Source: HGM04593 sp045657945
GTDB taxonomy: Bacteria > Bacteroidota > Bacteroidia > Bacteroidales > Bacteroidaceae
Length of the DNA stretch: 64,000 bases
Reading direction: 5' to 3'
NCBI GenBank assembly: GCA_045657945.1
Contig: JAZOUB010000023.1
Coordinates: 16,596-80,595, forward strand
Part shown: piece after piece, positions 6,895 through 15,460 of the stretch
Layout: each line of letters opens with the position of its first letter
How positions within the stretch are numbered: position 1 is the stretch's first letter
The notes under the pieces: model-generated
The model's database searches: none
The model's input: the letters and a program-made list of their open reading frames with translations, nothing else
Told to the model about the DNA's origin: nothing
Program-made: the position numbers and the translations under genes

Positions 6895-8448
6895 TTAAAG
6901 TGGAATGTTACCGTGTTTCTTCTTTGGCAGGTCCTGACGCTTGCTTTCAAGCTGTGCCAGAGCGCGAATCACGCGGAAACGGGTGTTGCGTGGTTCAATG
7001 ACATCGTCGATGTAGCCATATTTTGCAGCCTGGTATGGGTTGGCGAACAGGCGGTTGTACTCGGCCTCCTTCTCGGCAATGAATGCCTTGGGGTCTTCGG
7101 CTTCTTTAGCTTCCTTGGCATAGAGTACCTCGGCTGCTCCGGCAGCACCCATAACAGCAATCTCGGCACTTGGCCAAGCGTAGTTGAGGTCGGCGCGCAA
7201 CTGCTTGCAGGCCATTACGATGTGTGAACCGCCGTATGACTTGCGCAGGGTTACTGTCACCTTGGGGACAGTAGCCTCACCGTATGCGTATAGCAGTTTT
7301 GCTCCGTGCAGGATAACGGCATTGTACTCCTGAGCTGTGCCCGGCAGGAATCCCGGTACATCGACAAGTGTCACAAGTGGAATGTTGAATGCGTCGCAGA
7401 AACGAACGAAACGTGCGCCCTTGCGTGATGAGTTGCAGTCAAGCACACCTGCATATTTGCATGGCTGGTTGGCTACGATACCTACCGACTTGCCGTTCAT
7501 GCGTGCAAAACCAACGATGATGTTCTGTGCATAGTCGCGGTGTACCTCAAGGAATTCTCCATTATCGACAATCTCGGCAATGACACGATACATGTCGTAT
7601 GCCTGGTTGGGGTTGTCTGGGATTATGGTGTTGAGTACATCGCTTGTGCGGTTGATTGGGTCGGTGCATGGTACTTCGGGTACGCTCTCCATGTTGTTCT
7701 GTGGAATATAGCTCATCAGTTTGCGGATGAGTGCCAATCCCTCCTCTTCGGTCTGTGCAGTGAAGTGTGTTACGCCCGATTTGCTTGCGTGTACGCTTGC
7801 GCCACCAAGCTCCTCCTGTGTCACCACCTCGCCAAGCACGGTCTTTACAACCTTGGGGCCTGTGAGGAACATGTATGCTGTGCCTTCCATCATGATTGTG
7901 AAGTCGGTAAGTGCAGGTGAATATACCGCTCCGCCGGCACATGGGCCGAAAATGCCCGAAATCTGTGGAATTACGCCCGATGCCATGATGTTGCGCTGGA
8001 AAATCTCGGCATACCCGGCAAGGGCGTTGATACCTTCCTGTATGCGCGCGCCACCACTGTCGTTGATGCCAATGACAGGTGCACCCACCTTCATCGCCAT
8101 ATCCATGACCTTGCATATTTTCTGTGCCATGGTCTCGCTCAATGAACCTCCTGTTACGGTGAAGTCCTGTGCGAATATAAAGACAAGGCGTCCTTCGATT
8201 GTTCCGCTTCCGACAACTACGCCGTCGCCCAGGTACTGTTTCTTCTCCTGGCCGAAGTTTGTGCATCGGTGGGTAACGAACATGTCCATCTCCTCGAAAC
8301 TGCCTTTGTCGAGCAGCATGTCAATGCGCTCGTGTGCGGTGTATTTACAACGCTCGTGCTGTTTCTCGATGGCCTTCTCTCCGCCGCCAAGGCGTGCCTT
8401 TGCACGCAAGGCTACCAGCTCTTTGATTTTTTCAAATTGCTTGCTCAT
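6895..8448 (-). CDS. Carboxyltransferase subunit (methylmalonyl-CoA decarboxylase alpha / propionyl-CoA carboxylase beta)
   Basis: 517 residues from the ATG at 8448 (MSKQFEKIKELVALRAKARL). It belongs to the acyl-CoA carboxyltransferase family. Seen are GGSLSETMAQKICKVMDMA, GGARIQEG, SGIFGPCAGGAVYSPALTDF, FLTGPKVV, VDVPGFLPGTAQE and a C-terminal RALAQLESKRQ. It moves CO2 between (S)-methylmalonyl-CoA/propionyl-CoA and biotin on the carrier. In Bacteroidales this serves the succinate-to-propionate pathway. The epimerase gene upstream and the small subunit and biotin carrier downstream form one operon. Without a beta subunit gene here, the direction (Na+-pumping decarboxylase or carboxylase) is undecided. 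Confidence 0.92.
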   Translation of the reverse strand: MSKQFEKIKELVALRAKARLGGGEKAIEKQHERCKYTAHERIDMLLDKGSFEEMDMFVTHRCTNFGQEKKQYLGDGVVVGSGTIEGRLVFIFAQDFTVTGGSLSETMAQKICKVMDMAMKVGAPVIGINDSGGARIQEGINALAGYAEIFQRNIMASGVIPQISGIFGPCAGGAVYSPALTDFTIMMEGTAYMFLTGPKVVKTVLGEVVTQEELGGASVHASKSGVTHFTAQTEEEGLALIRKLMSYIPQNNMESVPEVPCTDPINRTSDVLNTIIPDNPNQAYDMYRVIAEIVDNGEFLEVHRDYAQNIIVGFARMNGKSVGIVANQPCKYAGVLDCNSSRKGARFVRFCDAFNIPLVTLVDVPGFLPGTAQEYNAVILHGAKLLYAYGEATVPKVTVTLRKSYGGSHIVMACKQLRADLNYAWPSAEIAVMGAAGAAEVLYAKEAKEAEDPKAFIAEKEAEYNRLFANPYQAAKYGYIDDVIEPRNTRFRVIRALAQLESKRQDLPKKKHGNIPL

Positions 8449-8491
8449 AATATCTGTTTTTGTGATTTCCTGAATGAATGATTCCTGTGGA

Positions 8492-8896
8492 TTACTCCTC
8501 GCAGAGTTCGGTGAGCACTCCCTTTGTGGATTTGGGGTGAAGGAATGCAATCTGCAGCCCCTCGGCTCCGGCTCTCGGTGCCTTGTCTATCGTGCGTATC
8601 TCCTTCTGTTCGCACTCGGCAAGTGCATTGGCAACACCGTCCTCGACCTTGTATGCAATGTGGTGTATGCCCTCGCCACGGTTCTCTATAAACTTGGCAA
8701 TTGTGCTCTCGGGCGATGTTGCCTCGAGCAACTCTATCTTTGTCTCTCCAACCTTGAGAAATGCTGTACGCACCTTCTGGTCCTCGACGGTCTCTATGTT
8801 GTAACACTCAAAGCCCAAAACCTGCTCGTAGTAGGGTAGGGACTCCTCGATACTCTTCACTGCAATTCCTAAATGCTCAATCTTTGAAATCTTCAT
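8492..8896 (-). CDS. mce: Methylmalonyl-CoA epimerase
   Basis: 134 residues from the ATG at 8896, the family's usual length. A vicinal-oxygen-chelate fold protein that interconverts (R)- and (S)-methylmalonyl-CoA. Family features are IEHLGIAVKSIEESLPYYEQVLGF with the first metal-binding His, KIELLEATSPES, and GEGIHHIAYKVED. It is the first gene of the minus-strand cluster, 43 bp ahead of the carboxyltransferase gene, linking methylmalonyl-CoA mutase products to decarboxylation. The mutase is not in the window. Confidence 0.94.
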   Translation of the reverse strand: MKISKIEHLGIAVKSIEESLPYYEQVLGFECYNIETVEDQKVRTAFLKVGETKIELLEATSPESTIAKFIENRGEGIHHIAYKVEDGVANALAECEQKEIRTIDKAPRAGAEGLQIAFLHPKSTKGVLTELCEE

Positions 8897-9044
8897 ACTG
8901 CAATGTTTAGTGTTCTTTTTCTCTTTTTTACCGCATTGTGCGGCCTTGGAAGTATGGCATTTGTCACTGCCAATCATTGCGAAGATAATACTTAAAAACG
9001 GATTGGCAATGATTTATCTGTTTTTTTTAGACATCTGTATAAAC

Positions 9045-9078
9045 GAGCAATCTCCCGGTGTGTGCCGGGAGATTGCTC
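9045..9078 (-). terminator. Hairpin terminator after rng
   Basis: A 14-bp perfect stem (9045-9058 with 9065-9078), 35 bp past the rng stop codon on the minus strand. The following T-run is weak. Confidence 0.7.
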
Positions 9079-9113
9079 GGGAAGAGGTTTTGCCTCTTGT
9101 GTTCTTGTTTCAA

Positions 9114-10691
9114 TTACTTCATGTCGGTTGCCTCCTTCATGTCCACCTCGTTGCCATTCTTGTCATAGAAATGATATTCAAGATATGACAGTTTCTGGTC
9201 GGGCACTACGCGGATTCCAAATCCGTACTTCATCTGCCATTTGCGGTACAATGATATTATACCTTTTTTAATATAGGCATCTATGTACGGATGCACATGT
9301 AATTTAAATCGCTTGACTCCGATTGTCTTGACCAGAGTCTCTATTTTACTCTCAAGTGTCTCGGTAAACAGTACCGATGGCTGTATCTTGCCTTTGCCGT
9401 GGCATACGGGACAAGACTCCTCGACCTGGAGGTCGGTTGCCGGGCGCACTCTCTGGCGCGTGATCTGCATCAGACCGAACTTGCTCAGCGGAAGGATGTT
9501 GTGCTTCGCTCTGTCGCGGCTCATGTTTTCTGTCATCCTTTCATACAGTTTCTGGCGGTTCTCGGCCTTGTCCATGTCGATAAAGTCGACCACTATAATT
9601 CCGCCCATATCACGCAGTCTCAACTGGCGGGCGAGCTCGTCGGCGGCTCCCAGGTTTACCTCGAGTGCATTTTCCTCCTGATTGCTTGCGTTGTTGCGTG
9701 CTCTGTTTCCGCTGTTTACATCAACGACATGCAATGCTTCGGTGTGCTCGATGACCAGGTAGGCACCGCTCTTGAACGAAACAATCCTTCCGAACGAGGA
9801 TTTAATCTGTTTCGTTATTCCGAAGTGGTCAAAAATGGGCAGTTCTCCGCGGTAGAGCTTGATGATGTTCACGCTCTCGGGGGCGATGATTGAGACATAG
9901 TCCCTGATGCGTTTGTAAACACCAATGTCATTGACATGGATGCTCTCGTACGATGGGTTGAACAGGTCGCGTAGCAGGGCGAGTGTTCTGTCCGATTCCT
10001 CGTGTACGATTGTCGGCGGTTTGGTGCTCTTCTGCACCTTCTCCACGAGCGACTCCCAATTGTTGACCAATGAACGCAGTTCGCTGTCAAGCTCGGCAAC
10101 TTTCTTGCCCTCTGCTACGGTGCGTACGATAATGCCAAAGTTCTTTGGCTTGATGCTTTGCAGCAGTTGCTTGAGGCGTGTGCGCTCCTCGGGCGATTTG
10201 ATTTTTGACGATACCGAAACCTTGTCCTCAAATGGAATCAGTATCAGGAAGCGTCCGGCAAATGAGAGTTCGCAAGTGAGTCTGGGTCCCTTGGTATTTA
10301 TTGGCTCTTTGGTTACCTGTACCAGAATCTCCTGTCCGGTTTGCAGCGCTTCGCTAATGTTTCCTTCCTTCTTCTTTTCGGGCATTATTGATGCCTTTGC
10401 GATTGGGAAGCTCTTCTTTCGGTCGCTTGTAATTTGTTTCAGATACTTCTGAAGAGAGTAAAATTGCGTACCTAAATCAGTATAGTGCAGGAATGCTTCC
10501 TTCTCGGAACCGACATCCACAAAGCAGGCGTTCAACCCGGGCATGATCTTTTTCACGCGGCCGTGGTAGATGTTGCCTACCGAAAATGTCTCTGTCTGTT
10601 CTTCCTTTTGGAATTCTACCAGTTGCTTCTCCTCAGTGATTGCAATGGAAACCTCCTTGGAATGAACATCTACAAAAAGTTCGCTTGTCAC
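9114..10691 (-). CDS. rng: Ribonuclease G (Rne/Rng family endoribonuclease)
   Basis: 525 residues. It starts at a GTG (10691). An S1 RNA-binding domain occupies about residues 35-125 (GNIYHGRVKKIMPGLNACFVDVG). The RNase E/G catalytic core follows, with VVDVNSGN and GGIIVVDFIDMD carrying the Mg2+-binding aspartates, and the zinc-link motif CPVCHGKG near residue 428. It cleaves single-stranded AU-rich RNA in rRNA maturation and mRNA decay. It lacks the long C-terminal degradosome scaffold of enterobacterial RNase E, as usual for RNase G. It lies downstream of hup and the small basic protein gene, separated by a terminator hairpin. Confidence 0.95.
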   Translation of the reverse strand: MTSELFVDVHSKEVSIAITEEKQLVEFQKEEQTETFSVGNIYHGRVKKIMPGLNACFVDVGSEKEAFLHYTDLGTQFYSLQKYLKQITSDRKKSFPIAKASIMPEKKKEGNISEALQTGQEILVQVTKEPINTKGPRLTCELSFAGRFLILIPFEDKVSVSSKIKSPEERTRLKQLLQSIKPKNFGIIVRTVAEGKKVAELDSELRSLVNNWESLVEKVQKSTKPPTIVHEESDRTLALLRDLFNPSYESIHVNDIGVYKRIRDYVSIIAPESVNIIKLYRGELPIFDHFGITKQIKSSFGRIVSFKSGAYLVIEHTEALHVVDVNSGNRARNNASNQEENALEVNLGAADELARQLRLRDMGGIIVVDFIDMDKAENRQKLYERMTENMSRDRAKHNILPLSKFGLMQITRQRVRPATDLQVEESCPVCHGKGKIQPSVLFTETLESKIETLVKTIGVKRFKLHVHPYIDAYIKKGIISLYRKWQMKYGFGIRVVPDQKLSYLEYHFYDKNGNEVDMKEATDMK

Positions 10692-10757
10692 AATACTGTT
10701 GTTTTGTTTTGCACCTCATTAACTTCAAGGCGAGGTGCTTGGCCTTTTTCCTTTAAA

Positions 10758-10810
10758 ACAAAAAACAAACTTGAGGCTCTGTTTACTGTGCTTACAAGTT
10801 TGTTTTTTGT
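10758..10810 (-). terminator. Terminator hairpin between small basic protein gene and rng
   Basis: A 16-bp perfect stem (10758-10773 with 10795-10810) with a 21-nt loop and A/T-rich outer arms. It should end or attenuate transcription from hup before rng. A second hairpin, GCACCTC/GAGGTGC (10711-10717 with 10732-10738), lies in the rng leader. Confidence 0.7.
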
Positions 10811-10828
10811 GCTTTGACAGACTTTTAC

Positions 10829-10918
10829 TTACTTGCTCTTATGTCTGTTCTTTCTCAGTCTTTTTTTACGCTTGTGCGTTGACATTTTATGTCTTTTTTT
10901 CTTCTTTCCGCTTGGCAT
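10829..10918 (-). CDS. 29-residue basic protein, AURKAIP1/COX24 (DUF1713)-like ribosomal protein
   Basis: The frame runs from the ATG at 10918 to the TAA at 10829-10831. It encodes 29 residues, mostly Lys, Arg and His, starting MPSGKKKKRHKMSTHKRKKR. This resembles the tiny COX24/mS38-like proteins annotated in Bacteroidota, related to the bS22-type ribosomal proteins. The charge suits rRNA binding. It sits 29 bp after the hup stop codon on the same strand, and a terminator follows. Its small size limits certainty, but the composition is not what chance would give. Confidence 0.75.
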   Translation of the reverse strand: MPSGKKKKRHKMSTHKRKKRLRKNRHKSK

Positions 10919-10947
10919 AAGTCTTAAAATTTATAAATTAATCACTC

Positions 10948-11223
10948 TTATTTCTTTACTTCGTTCATGAATGTCTTTGCTGGCTTGAAGGCCGGAATGT
11001 TGTGCGCAGGAATGGTGATTGTCTTCTCCTTGTGTATGTCGCGTGCGGTCTTCTCTGCTCTGTGCTTTATGATGAAACTGCCGAAGCCACGAAGATATAC
11101 GGGCTCCTGGTTTGTCAAGGATGTCTTTACAACATCCATGAATGACTCCACTGTAGTCAAAACTACTGATTTTTCAATCCCAGTCTTCTTTGCAATCTCA
11201 TTAACAATCTCTGCTTTTGTCAT
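10948..11223 (-). CDS. hup: HU-family DNA-binding protein
   Basis: 91 residues, the standard HU length. MTKAEIVNEIAKKTGIEKSV begins the helical dimerisation domain. The DNA-binding arm region is RGFGSFIIKHRAEKTARD, followed by TITIPAHNIPAFKPAK, in which the conserved proline intercalates into DNA. It acts as a dimeric nucleoid-associated DNA-bending protein. A -7 box TATATTTG reads on the minus strand at 11273-11280, although I see no clear -33 element. Confidence 0.95.
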   Translation of the reverse strand: MTKAEIVNEIAKKTGIEKSVVLTTVESFMDVVKTSLTNQEPVYLRGFGSFIIKHRAEKTARDIHKEKTITIPAHNIPAFKPAKTFMNEVKK

Positions 11224-11434
11224 CTTTCTATTAAATTTTAATAATCAACGCTTAGGAATTTTTTTCGGGTTACAAATATATATCATTTTTTGCTTTTACC
11301 GAAATTTATGATGTCTTTTTTTGTAAAAACATGATTTTTTGCTGTTTGCCTACCCGGCGATGGCTATTTTTTTGGTTGTTTGCAGTTCTTTATCTACTAT
11401 TTTACATGTTTATTTATAAATTATAACTCTAATA

Positions 11435-11466
11435 TTTGAAATAGGTATATATTTTTTATAATTTTG
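11435..11466 (+). promoter_or_regulatory. Consensus Bacteroidota promoter for ssb
   Basis: TTTG (11435-11438), a 20-nt spacer, then TAATTTTG (11459-11466) matches the primary sigma consensus completely. The ssb start is 27 bp further on. Confidence 0.85.
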
Positions 11467-11492
11467 CCGGACAATTAGCAATAGATGTAACT

Positions 11493-11879
11493 ATGTCAGT
11501 AAATAAAGTAATTTTGGTAGGTAATGTGGGCAAGGAGCCCGATGTGCGTCATCTTGACCGTAATGTTGTTGTTGCCAATCTTGTTCTTGCTACTACCGAG
11601 CGTTCATATACGCTGCAGAACGGAACACAGGTGCCCGAACGTACAGAGTGGCATAATGTGGTGTTCTGGGGCGGTCTTGCCGACCTCGTTGAGCGTTATG
11701 TGCACAAGGGTGACCGCATATATGTCGAGGGAAAAATAAGAACAAATACATACGAGGATCAGAACGGTATTCGCCGTTACAGGACCGAGATACTTGCGGA
11801 AACAATGGAGATGCTTTCTTCAAGAACAGCCGGTGCGGCACCTGTGGCTGATGTTCCCGGACAAGGAACTGCTTTCTAA
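11493..11879 (+). CDS. ssb: Single-stranded DNA-binding protein
   Basis: 128 residues with one OB fold. MSVNKVILVGNVGKEPDVRH is the classical start; TEWHNVVFWGGLADLVERYVHKG and VEGKIRTNTYEDQNG are DNA-contacting strands. It binds ssDNA during replication and repair. The C-terminal tail is short (PVADVPGQGTAF). It is less acidic than the DDDIPF tip of enterobacterial SSB, so partner docking may differ. A consensus promoter lies just upstream, and gldE starts 15 bp downstream. Confidence 0.95.
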   Translation: MSVNKVILVGNVGKEPDVRHLDRNVVVANLVLATTERSYTLQNGTQVPERTEWHNVVFWGGLADLVERYVHKGDRIYVEGKIRTNTYEDQNGIRRYRTEILAETMEMLSSRTAGAAPVADVPGQGTAF

Positions 11880-11894
11880 TTTAATTCTACAGTT

Positions 11895-13259
11895 TTGGAA
11901 ATATTTACGTGTCTGCTTGCGCAGGTTAATGTCTTGTCGGCCGGTGTTGCCTTTTCTGCGCCTTCGGCCTCTGCAGTTGTGTCTGCGGGTGTCGCAGTGC
12001 TGCTGTTGATTTGTTCCGCATTTGCTTCCGGTTCGGAGATTGCATTCTTCTCCCTGACGAGGGAAAGACTTAATGAGATGTCCGAAAGCAAGTCGGCAAA
12101 GGATAAGCGTGTGATAGAACTTTTGAAGGATCCCGAGAAATTGTTGGCGACAATTCTCATTGTCAATGATTTTGTCAATGTGGGAGTCGTCATGCTGCTT
12201 AATCACTTCTTTATGGAGGTGCTTGTCTTTGCTCCCGGTGCCGAGTGGCTGGAATTCCTCTTGTTGACAGTGTTGCTCACGTTCCTGCTTCTGCTCTTTG
12301 GCGAGGTGATGCCGAAAATATACTCCAAGAGCAATGTCGTCAAGATTTCAAGGTTGGTTTCAGGGCCTTTCATGGTTCTTTCGCGTTTGCTCTCGCCTTT
12401 TGCCGGCCTGTTGGTGCGTTCTACTGCATTTGCGCAGCGTATTGTCTCTAAAAAGAACCGTCTCATATCTGTTGACGAACTGGAGCAGGCACTTGAACTT
12501 ACCGACAAGAAAGAGATTGGCGAGCAGAAGAACATGCTCGAGGGTATTATCCGTTTCGGCGATGAGACTGTTAAGAATATTATGACCTCGCGCCTCGATA
12601 TGGTTATGCTCGATTTCCGTGCTCCTTATACCGAAGTGCTCAAATGTGCTGCCGAGAATGCCTACTCGCGTATACCTGTATATGGAAAGACGCAGGATGA
12701 TATTCGTGGTATCCTTTATATAAAGGACTTGATTCCACACCTGAATCGTGGCGAGACGTTTCGTTGGCAGTCGCTTGTGCGCCAGCCTTTCTTTGTTCCC
12801 GAAACCAAGAAAATCGATGATTTGCTGTGTGATTTCCAGACAGTGAAGGTTCACATGGCCATTGTCGTTGATGAATTCGGTGGTGTCTCGGGTCTTATAA
12901 CCCTTGAGGATATTATTGAAGAGATTGTGGGTGAAATCAACGATGAGTTTGACGAACCGGATACATCGTACGAGAAACTAAATGATTATACCTATCTTTT
13001 TGATGGCCGTACATCGCTTTCCGATTTCTATAAGATAGCCTCGCTCGACAGTGAGGATTTCGAGCGGTTTGCCGGCGAGGCCGATACGCTTGCAGGTCTG
13101 TTGCTTGAGGTCAAAGGCGAATTCCCGATGCTTCACGAGGTTATTGTGTGTGGCGATGTCTCATTCGAGGTTGTGCAGAAGGACAAGCATCGTATTGTTA
13201 AAATCAAGTCCATACTGCCATCCGGCAGTGATTCTGAGTCTGCTGAAACCGAGGATTGA
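11895..13259 (+). CDS. gldE: GldE-like CNNM/CBS-domain membrane protein (CorC/hemolysin family)
   Basis: 454 residues from a TTG start at 11895; no in-frame ATG fits before the first membrane segment. A DUF21/CNNM domain of about four transmembrane segments (residues 20-200; CSAFASGSEIAFFSLTRERL) is followed by two CBS domains (about 215-335; VDEFGGVSGLITLEDIIEEIVG) and a CorC/HlyC domain near the C-terminus. In gliding Bacteroidota GldE accompanies the type IX secretion/gliding machinery. In non-gliders it may act in ion homeostasis. The phosphopantetheinyl transferase gene follows almost without a gap. Confidence 0.88.
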   Translation: MEIFTCLLAQVNVLSAGVAFSAPSASAVVSAGVAVLLLICSAFASGSEIAFFSLTRERLNEMSESKSAKDKRVIELLKDPEKLLATILIVNDFVNVGVVMLLNHFFMEVLVFAPGAEWLEFLLLTVLLTFLLLLFGEVMPKIYSKSNVVKISRLVSGPFMVLSRLLSPFAGLLVRSTAFAQRIVSKKNRLISVDELEQALELTDKKEIGEQKNMLEGIIRFGDETVKNIMTSRLDMVMLDFRAPYTEVLKCAAENAYSRIPVYGKTQDDIRGILYIKDLIPHLNRGETFRWQSLVRQPFFVPETKKIDDLLCDFQTVKVHMAIVVDEFGGVSGLITLEDIIEEIVGEINDEFDEPDTSYEKLNDYTYLFDGRTSLSDFYKIASLDSEDFERFAGEADTLAGLLLEVKGEFPMLHEVIVCGDVSFEVVQKDKHRIVKIKSILPSGSDSESAETED

Positions 13260-13261
13260 CG

Positions 13262-13888
13262 ATGCCCTTATTCCGACAATATGAGATTGGTGGAGCAAAG
13301 GTATCGGTTTGGAAAATAACCGAGACGCTCGAAGAACTCCATGCACTTGTTCCCAAAGAGTGTGCCGATTTCTGTCGCGGTGAATCCTTTCCCGAAAAAC
13401 GTAGTCTTGAGTGGCTGGCAGTGCGTGCCATGTTGGCGCAGCTGTTTGGCGACACGGTTCGTGTCGTGTATGATTGCTCCGGAAAACCGATGCTTGAAGG
13501 TGTCGGACTCTTTATTAGTATCTCGCATACCGATGGTTATGCTGCTGTTGCCTGTTCCCGGGATTTTGAAGTTGGCTTGGATGTCGAATTGATATCGCGT
13601 AACGTACTTGCAGTTGCCACGCGTTTTATGCAACGGGATATTCTCGAAGGTCTTCCGCCAACGGATGCGAATCGTGTTGCCCTATGTCATTGGTGTGCAA
13701 AAGAGGCGCTGTTTAAAATTACCGGTGATTTGGGCGGAAATTTCAAGGACAATATATTGGTTGGTTGTCATGAGGCGTGTGATCGGGGAATATTCCCGGT
13801 AGAGGTTGTCGGTGTTGGGTGTTGCGGCACTTTTGTGGCCGATTGTCGTTGCATGGATGGGCTCTGTCTGGTGGTGTGCCGTCAATGA
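13262..13888 (+). CDS. 4'-phosphopantetheinyl transferase superfamily protein
   Basis: 208 residues, starting at the ATG at 13262, 2 bp after the gldE stop codon. It transfers phosphopantetheine from CoA to acyl or peptidyl carrier proteins. The Sfp-type signature is visible as VGLDVELIS (Mg2+-binding Asp/Glu) and WCAKEALFKITGD (the W/F-(S/C)-x-K-E-A motif). ISISHTDGYAAVACS precedes it. Length and motifs fit the Sfp group rather than the shorter AcpS group. The carrier protein target is not in the window. Confidence 0.88.
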   Translation: MPLFRQYEIGGAKVSVWKITETLEELHALVPKECADFCRGESFPEKRSLEWLAVRAMLAQLFGDTVRVVYDCSGKPMLEGVGLFISISHTDGYAAVACSRDFEVGLDVELISRNVLAVATRFMQRDILEGLPPTDANRVALCHWCAKEALFKITGDLGGNFKDNILVGCHEACDRGIFPVEVVGVGCCGTFVADCRCMDGLCLVVCRQ

Positions 13889-14022
13889 CATCCTGTTTTC
13901 GCTTTTTCAAAAAAAATACCAAAAAATATGGTTTGTTGTTTTTTTTTGTTACATTTGCGTGCTTAGCGTTCGTTGGTAATGCTTGCCTGCATATCTGTTG
14001 TAATAATATAAAAACTTATTAT

Positions 14023-14583
14023 ATGACAAAGAAATTGATTCGCAGCATCGCGATAATGCTGTTTGGTCTTGTGTTGGTGTTCTTGAGTGACGGTATGGTG
14101 ACAGTGCTTATCCGTTTGGTAGGTGCGGCTTTTTTCTTGCCGGCTCTGGTTTCAATTATCAACCTTTATGTTTCGCGCGCAGAGAGTAAGATTGTGTCAA
14201 AGGTGCTTATTTCAATCATTGATGTCGGCAGCATGGCCTTTGGTGTCTGGTTGATGGTCTCTCCTTCGCATTTTGAGACAGTGTTCGTGAAGCTTTTGGC
14301 TGTAATGCTGCTTGTCTTTGCCCTTTATCAGATAGTGGTTATCGTCTCGGCACAGCGTCATACGATAATACCAGTGCAGATGTATATCGCACCTCTGTTG
14401 CTCGTTGTGGCTGCGATTATTCTTTTTGCTGTTGAGTTCTCTTCTTTATCGACAATATCCGTAATCTTTGGATTGAGTGCATTCGTGGCAGGACTATCTG
14501 ACTTGATTCTTACGATAAAGTTGAAAGATACAGACGGAAAAAGACTCTCTTCTGTGAAAAGCGGTCAAATACAGAAATATTAA
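14023..14583 (+). CDS. DUF308 (HdeD-like) multi-pass membrane protein
   Basis: 186 residues from the ATG at 14023. It is almost entirely hydrophobic, with about six transmembrane segments (IAIMLFGLVLVFLSDGM, LVGAAFFLPALVSI, MLLVFALYQIVVIV and others), and ends in a short charged tail. The pattern matches the DUF308 family that includes acid-resistance protein HdeD. Its role here is unknown. A TACATTTG -7-like box (13950-13957) precedes it, without a well-spaced -33 element. A strong terminator follows. Confidence 0.75.
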   Translation: MTKKLIRSIAIMLFGLVLVFLSDGMVTVLIRLVGAAFFLPALVSIINLYVSRAESKIVSKVLISIIDVGSMAFGVWLMVSPSHFETVFVKLLAVMLLVFALYQIVVIVSAQRHTIIPVQMYIAPLLLVVAAIILFAVEFSSLSTISVIFGLSAFVAGLSDLILTIKLKDTDGKRLSSVKSGQIQKY

Positions 14584-14646
14584 GATACAGTTTGAAAATC
14601 TTAATAGAATATATAAGAACAGCATCTTGGAAACTGATTGGATATT

Positions 14647-14686
14647 GCAAAACCACACCGTTTAATGGTGTGGTTTTGCTTTTTTT
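14647..14686 (+). terminator. Intrinsic terminator after DUF308 gene
   Basis: A 13-bp perfect stem (14647-14659 with 14667-14679), a 7-nt loop and a run of seven T. Confidence 0.88.
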
Positions 14687-14774
14687 ATGAAAAAAGATGT
14701 AAAAAATGCTTTTATTGTGAAAAAAACAGAGCGTCAATGTATGTTTTTTCATAAAAAAATGGCAACTTTGCAGT

Positions 14775-15425
14775 ATGGATGTTTTGGAGATAATAGTCAA
14801 AGGCATTGTCATTGGAATTGTGGCTTCAGCTCCAATGGGACCGGTCGGTGTTCTTTGTATTCAGCGTACACTGAATAAGGGACGTGCGTATGGTCTTGTC
14901 ACTGGTGTGGGCGCTGCGTTAAGCGACATCTTCTATGCATTGTTGACCGGTTATAGCCTGAACCTACTCTATGACGTGATAAGTAATCCAACAACGGTCT
15001 ATTGGATGCAGCTCATAGGTGCAATTATTATGTTTATTTTCGGCGTGCATACATTCCGTTCCAATCCGGTACAGAATACACGTAATGTAAGTCGCAATAA
15101 AAGCAGTTTGTTGCGTAATGGTATCACTGGATTCTTTATCACCCTCTCGAACCCCATGATAATATTGCTGTTCGTGGCACTGTTCTCTCCATTCAACTTT
15201 GTTATCCCCGAAATGTCTTTGCCACATCAGTGCTTTGGTTATCTTGCAATATTCGCCGGTGCAATGCTGTGGTGGCTATTCATAACCTATGTGGTGAATA
15301 AGTTGAGGACACGCTTCGATGTGCGTGGTATTTGGATAATCAACAGGGTGATTGGAGGTGCCGTTATGGTGGGTTCTTTTGTTGGAGCCATACTCATAGC
15401 CACCGGAACATTCTCATTCCATTGA
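14775..15425 (+). CDS. LysE/RhtB family translocator
   Basis: 216 residues with about six transmembrane segments. The N-terminal GIVASAPMGPVGVLCIQRTL and GVGAALSDIFYALLTG match the LysE/RhtB signature; this family exports amino acids or small metabolites. The substrate cannot be read from the sequence. It is probably a monocistronic unit after the terminator at 14647, or cotranscribed with the following DUF4924 gene, which starts 35 bp later. Confidence 0.85.
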   Translation: MDVLEIIVKGIVIGIVASAPMGPVGVLCIQRTLNKGRAYGLVTGVGAALSDIFYALLTGYSLNLLYDVISNPTTVYWMQLIGAIIMFIFGVHTFRSNPVQNTRNVSRNKSSLLRNGITGFFITLSNPMIILLFVALFSPFNFVIPEMSLPHQCFGYLAIFAGAMLWWLFITYVVNKLRTRFDVRGIWIINRVIGGAVMVGSFVGAILIATGTFSFH

Positions 15426-15460
15426 GAAATTTAAAAAACTTCTAAATAAATCTTTTAGTT

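Noticed and set aside
13936..13957. Promoter for the DUF308 gene
   Set aside because: A perfect -7 box TACATTTG exists, but the nearest TTTG is only 14 nt upstream, too close for a functional -33.
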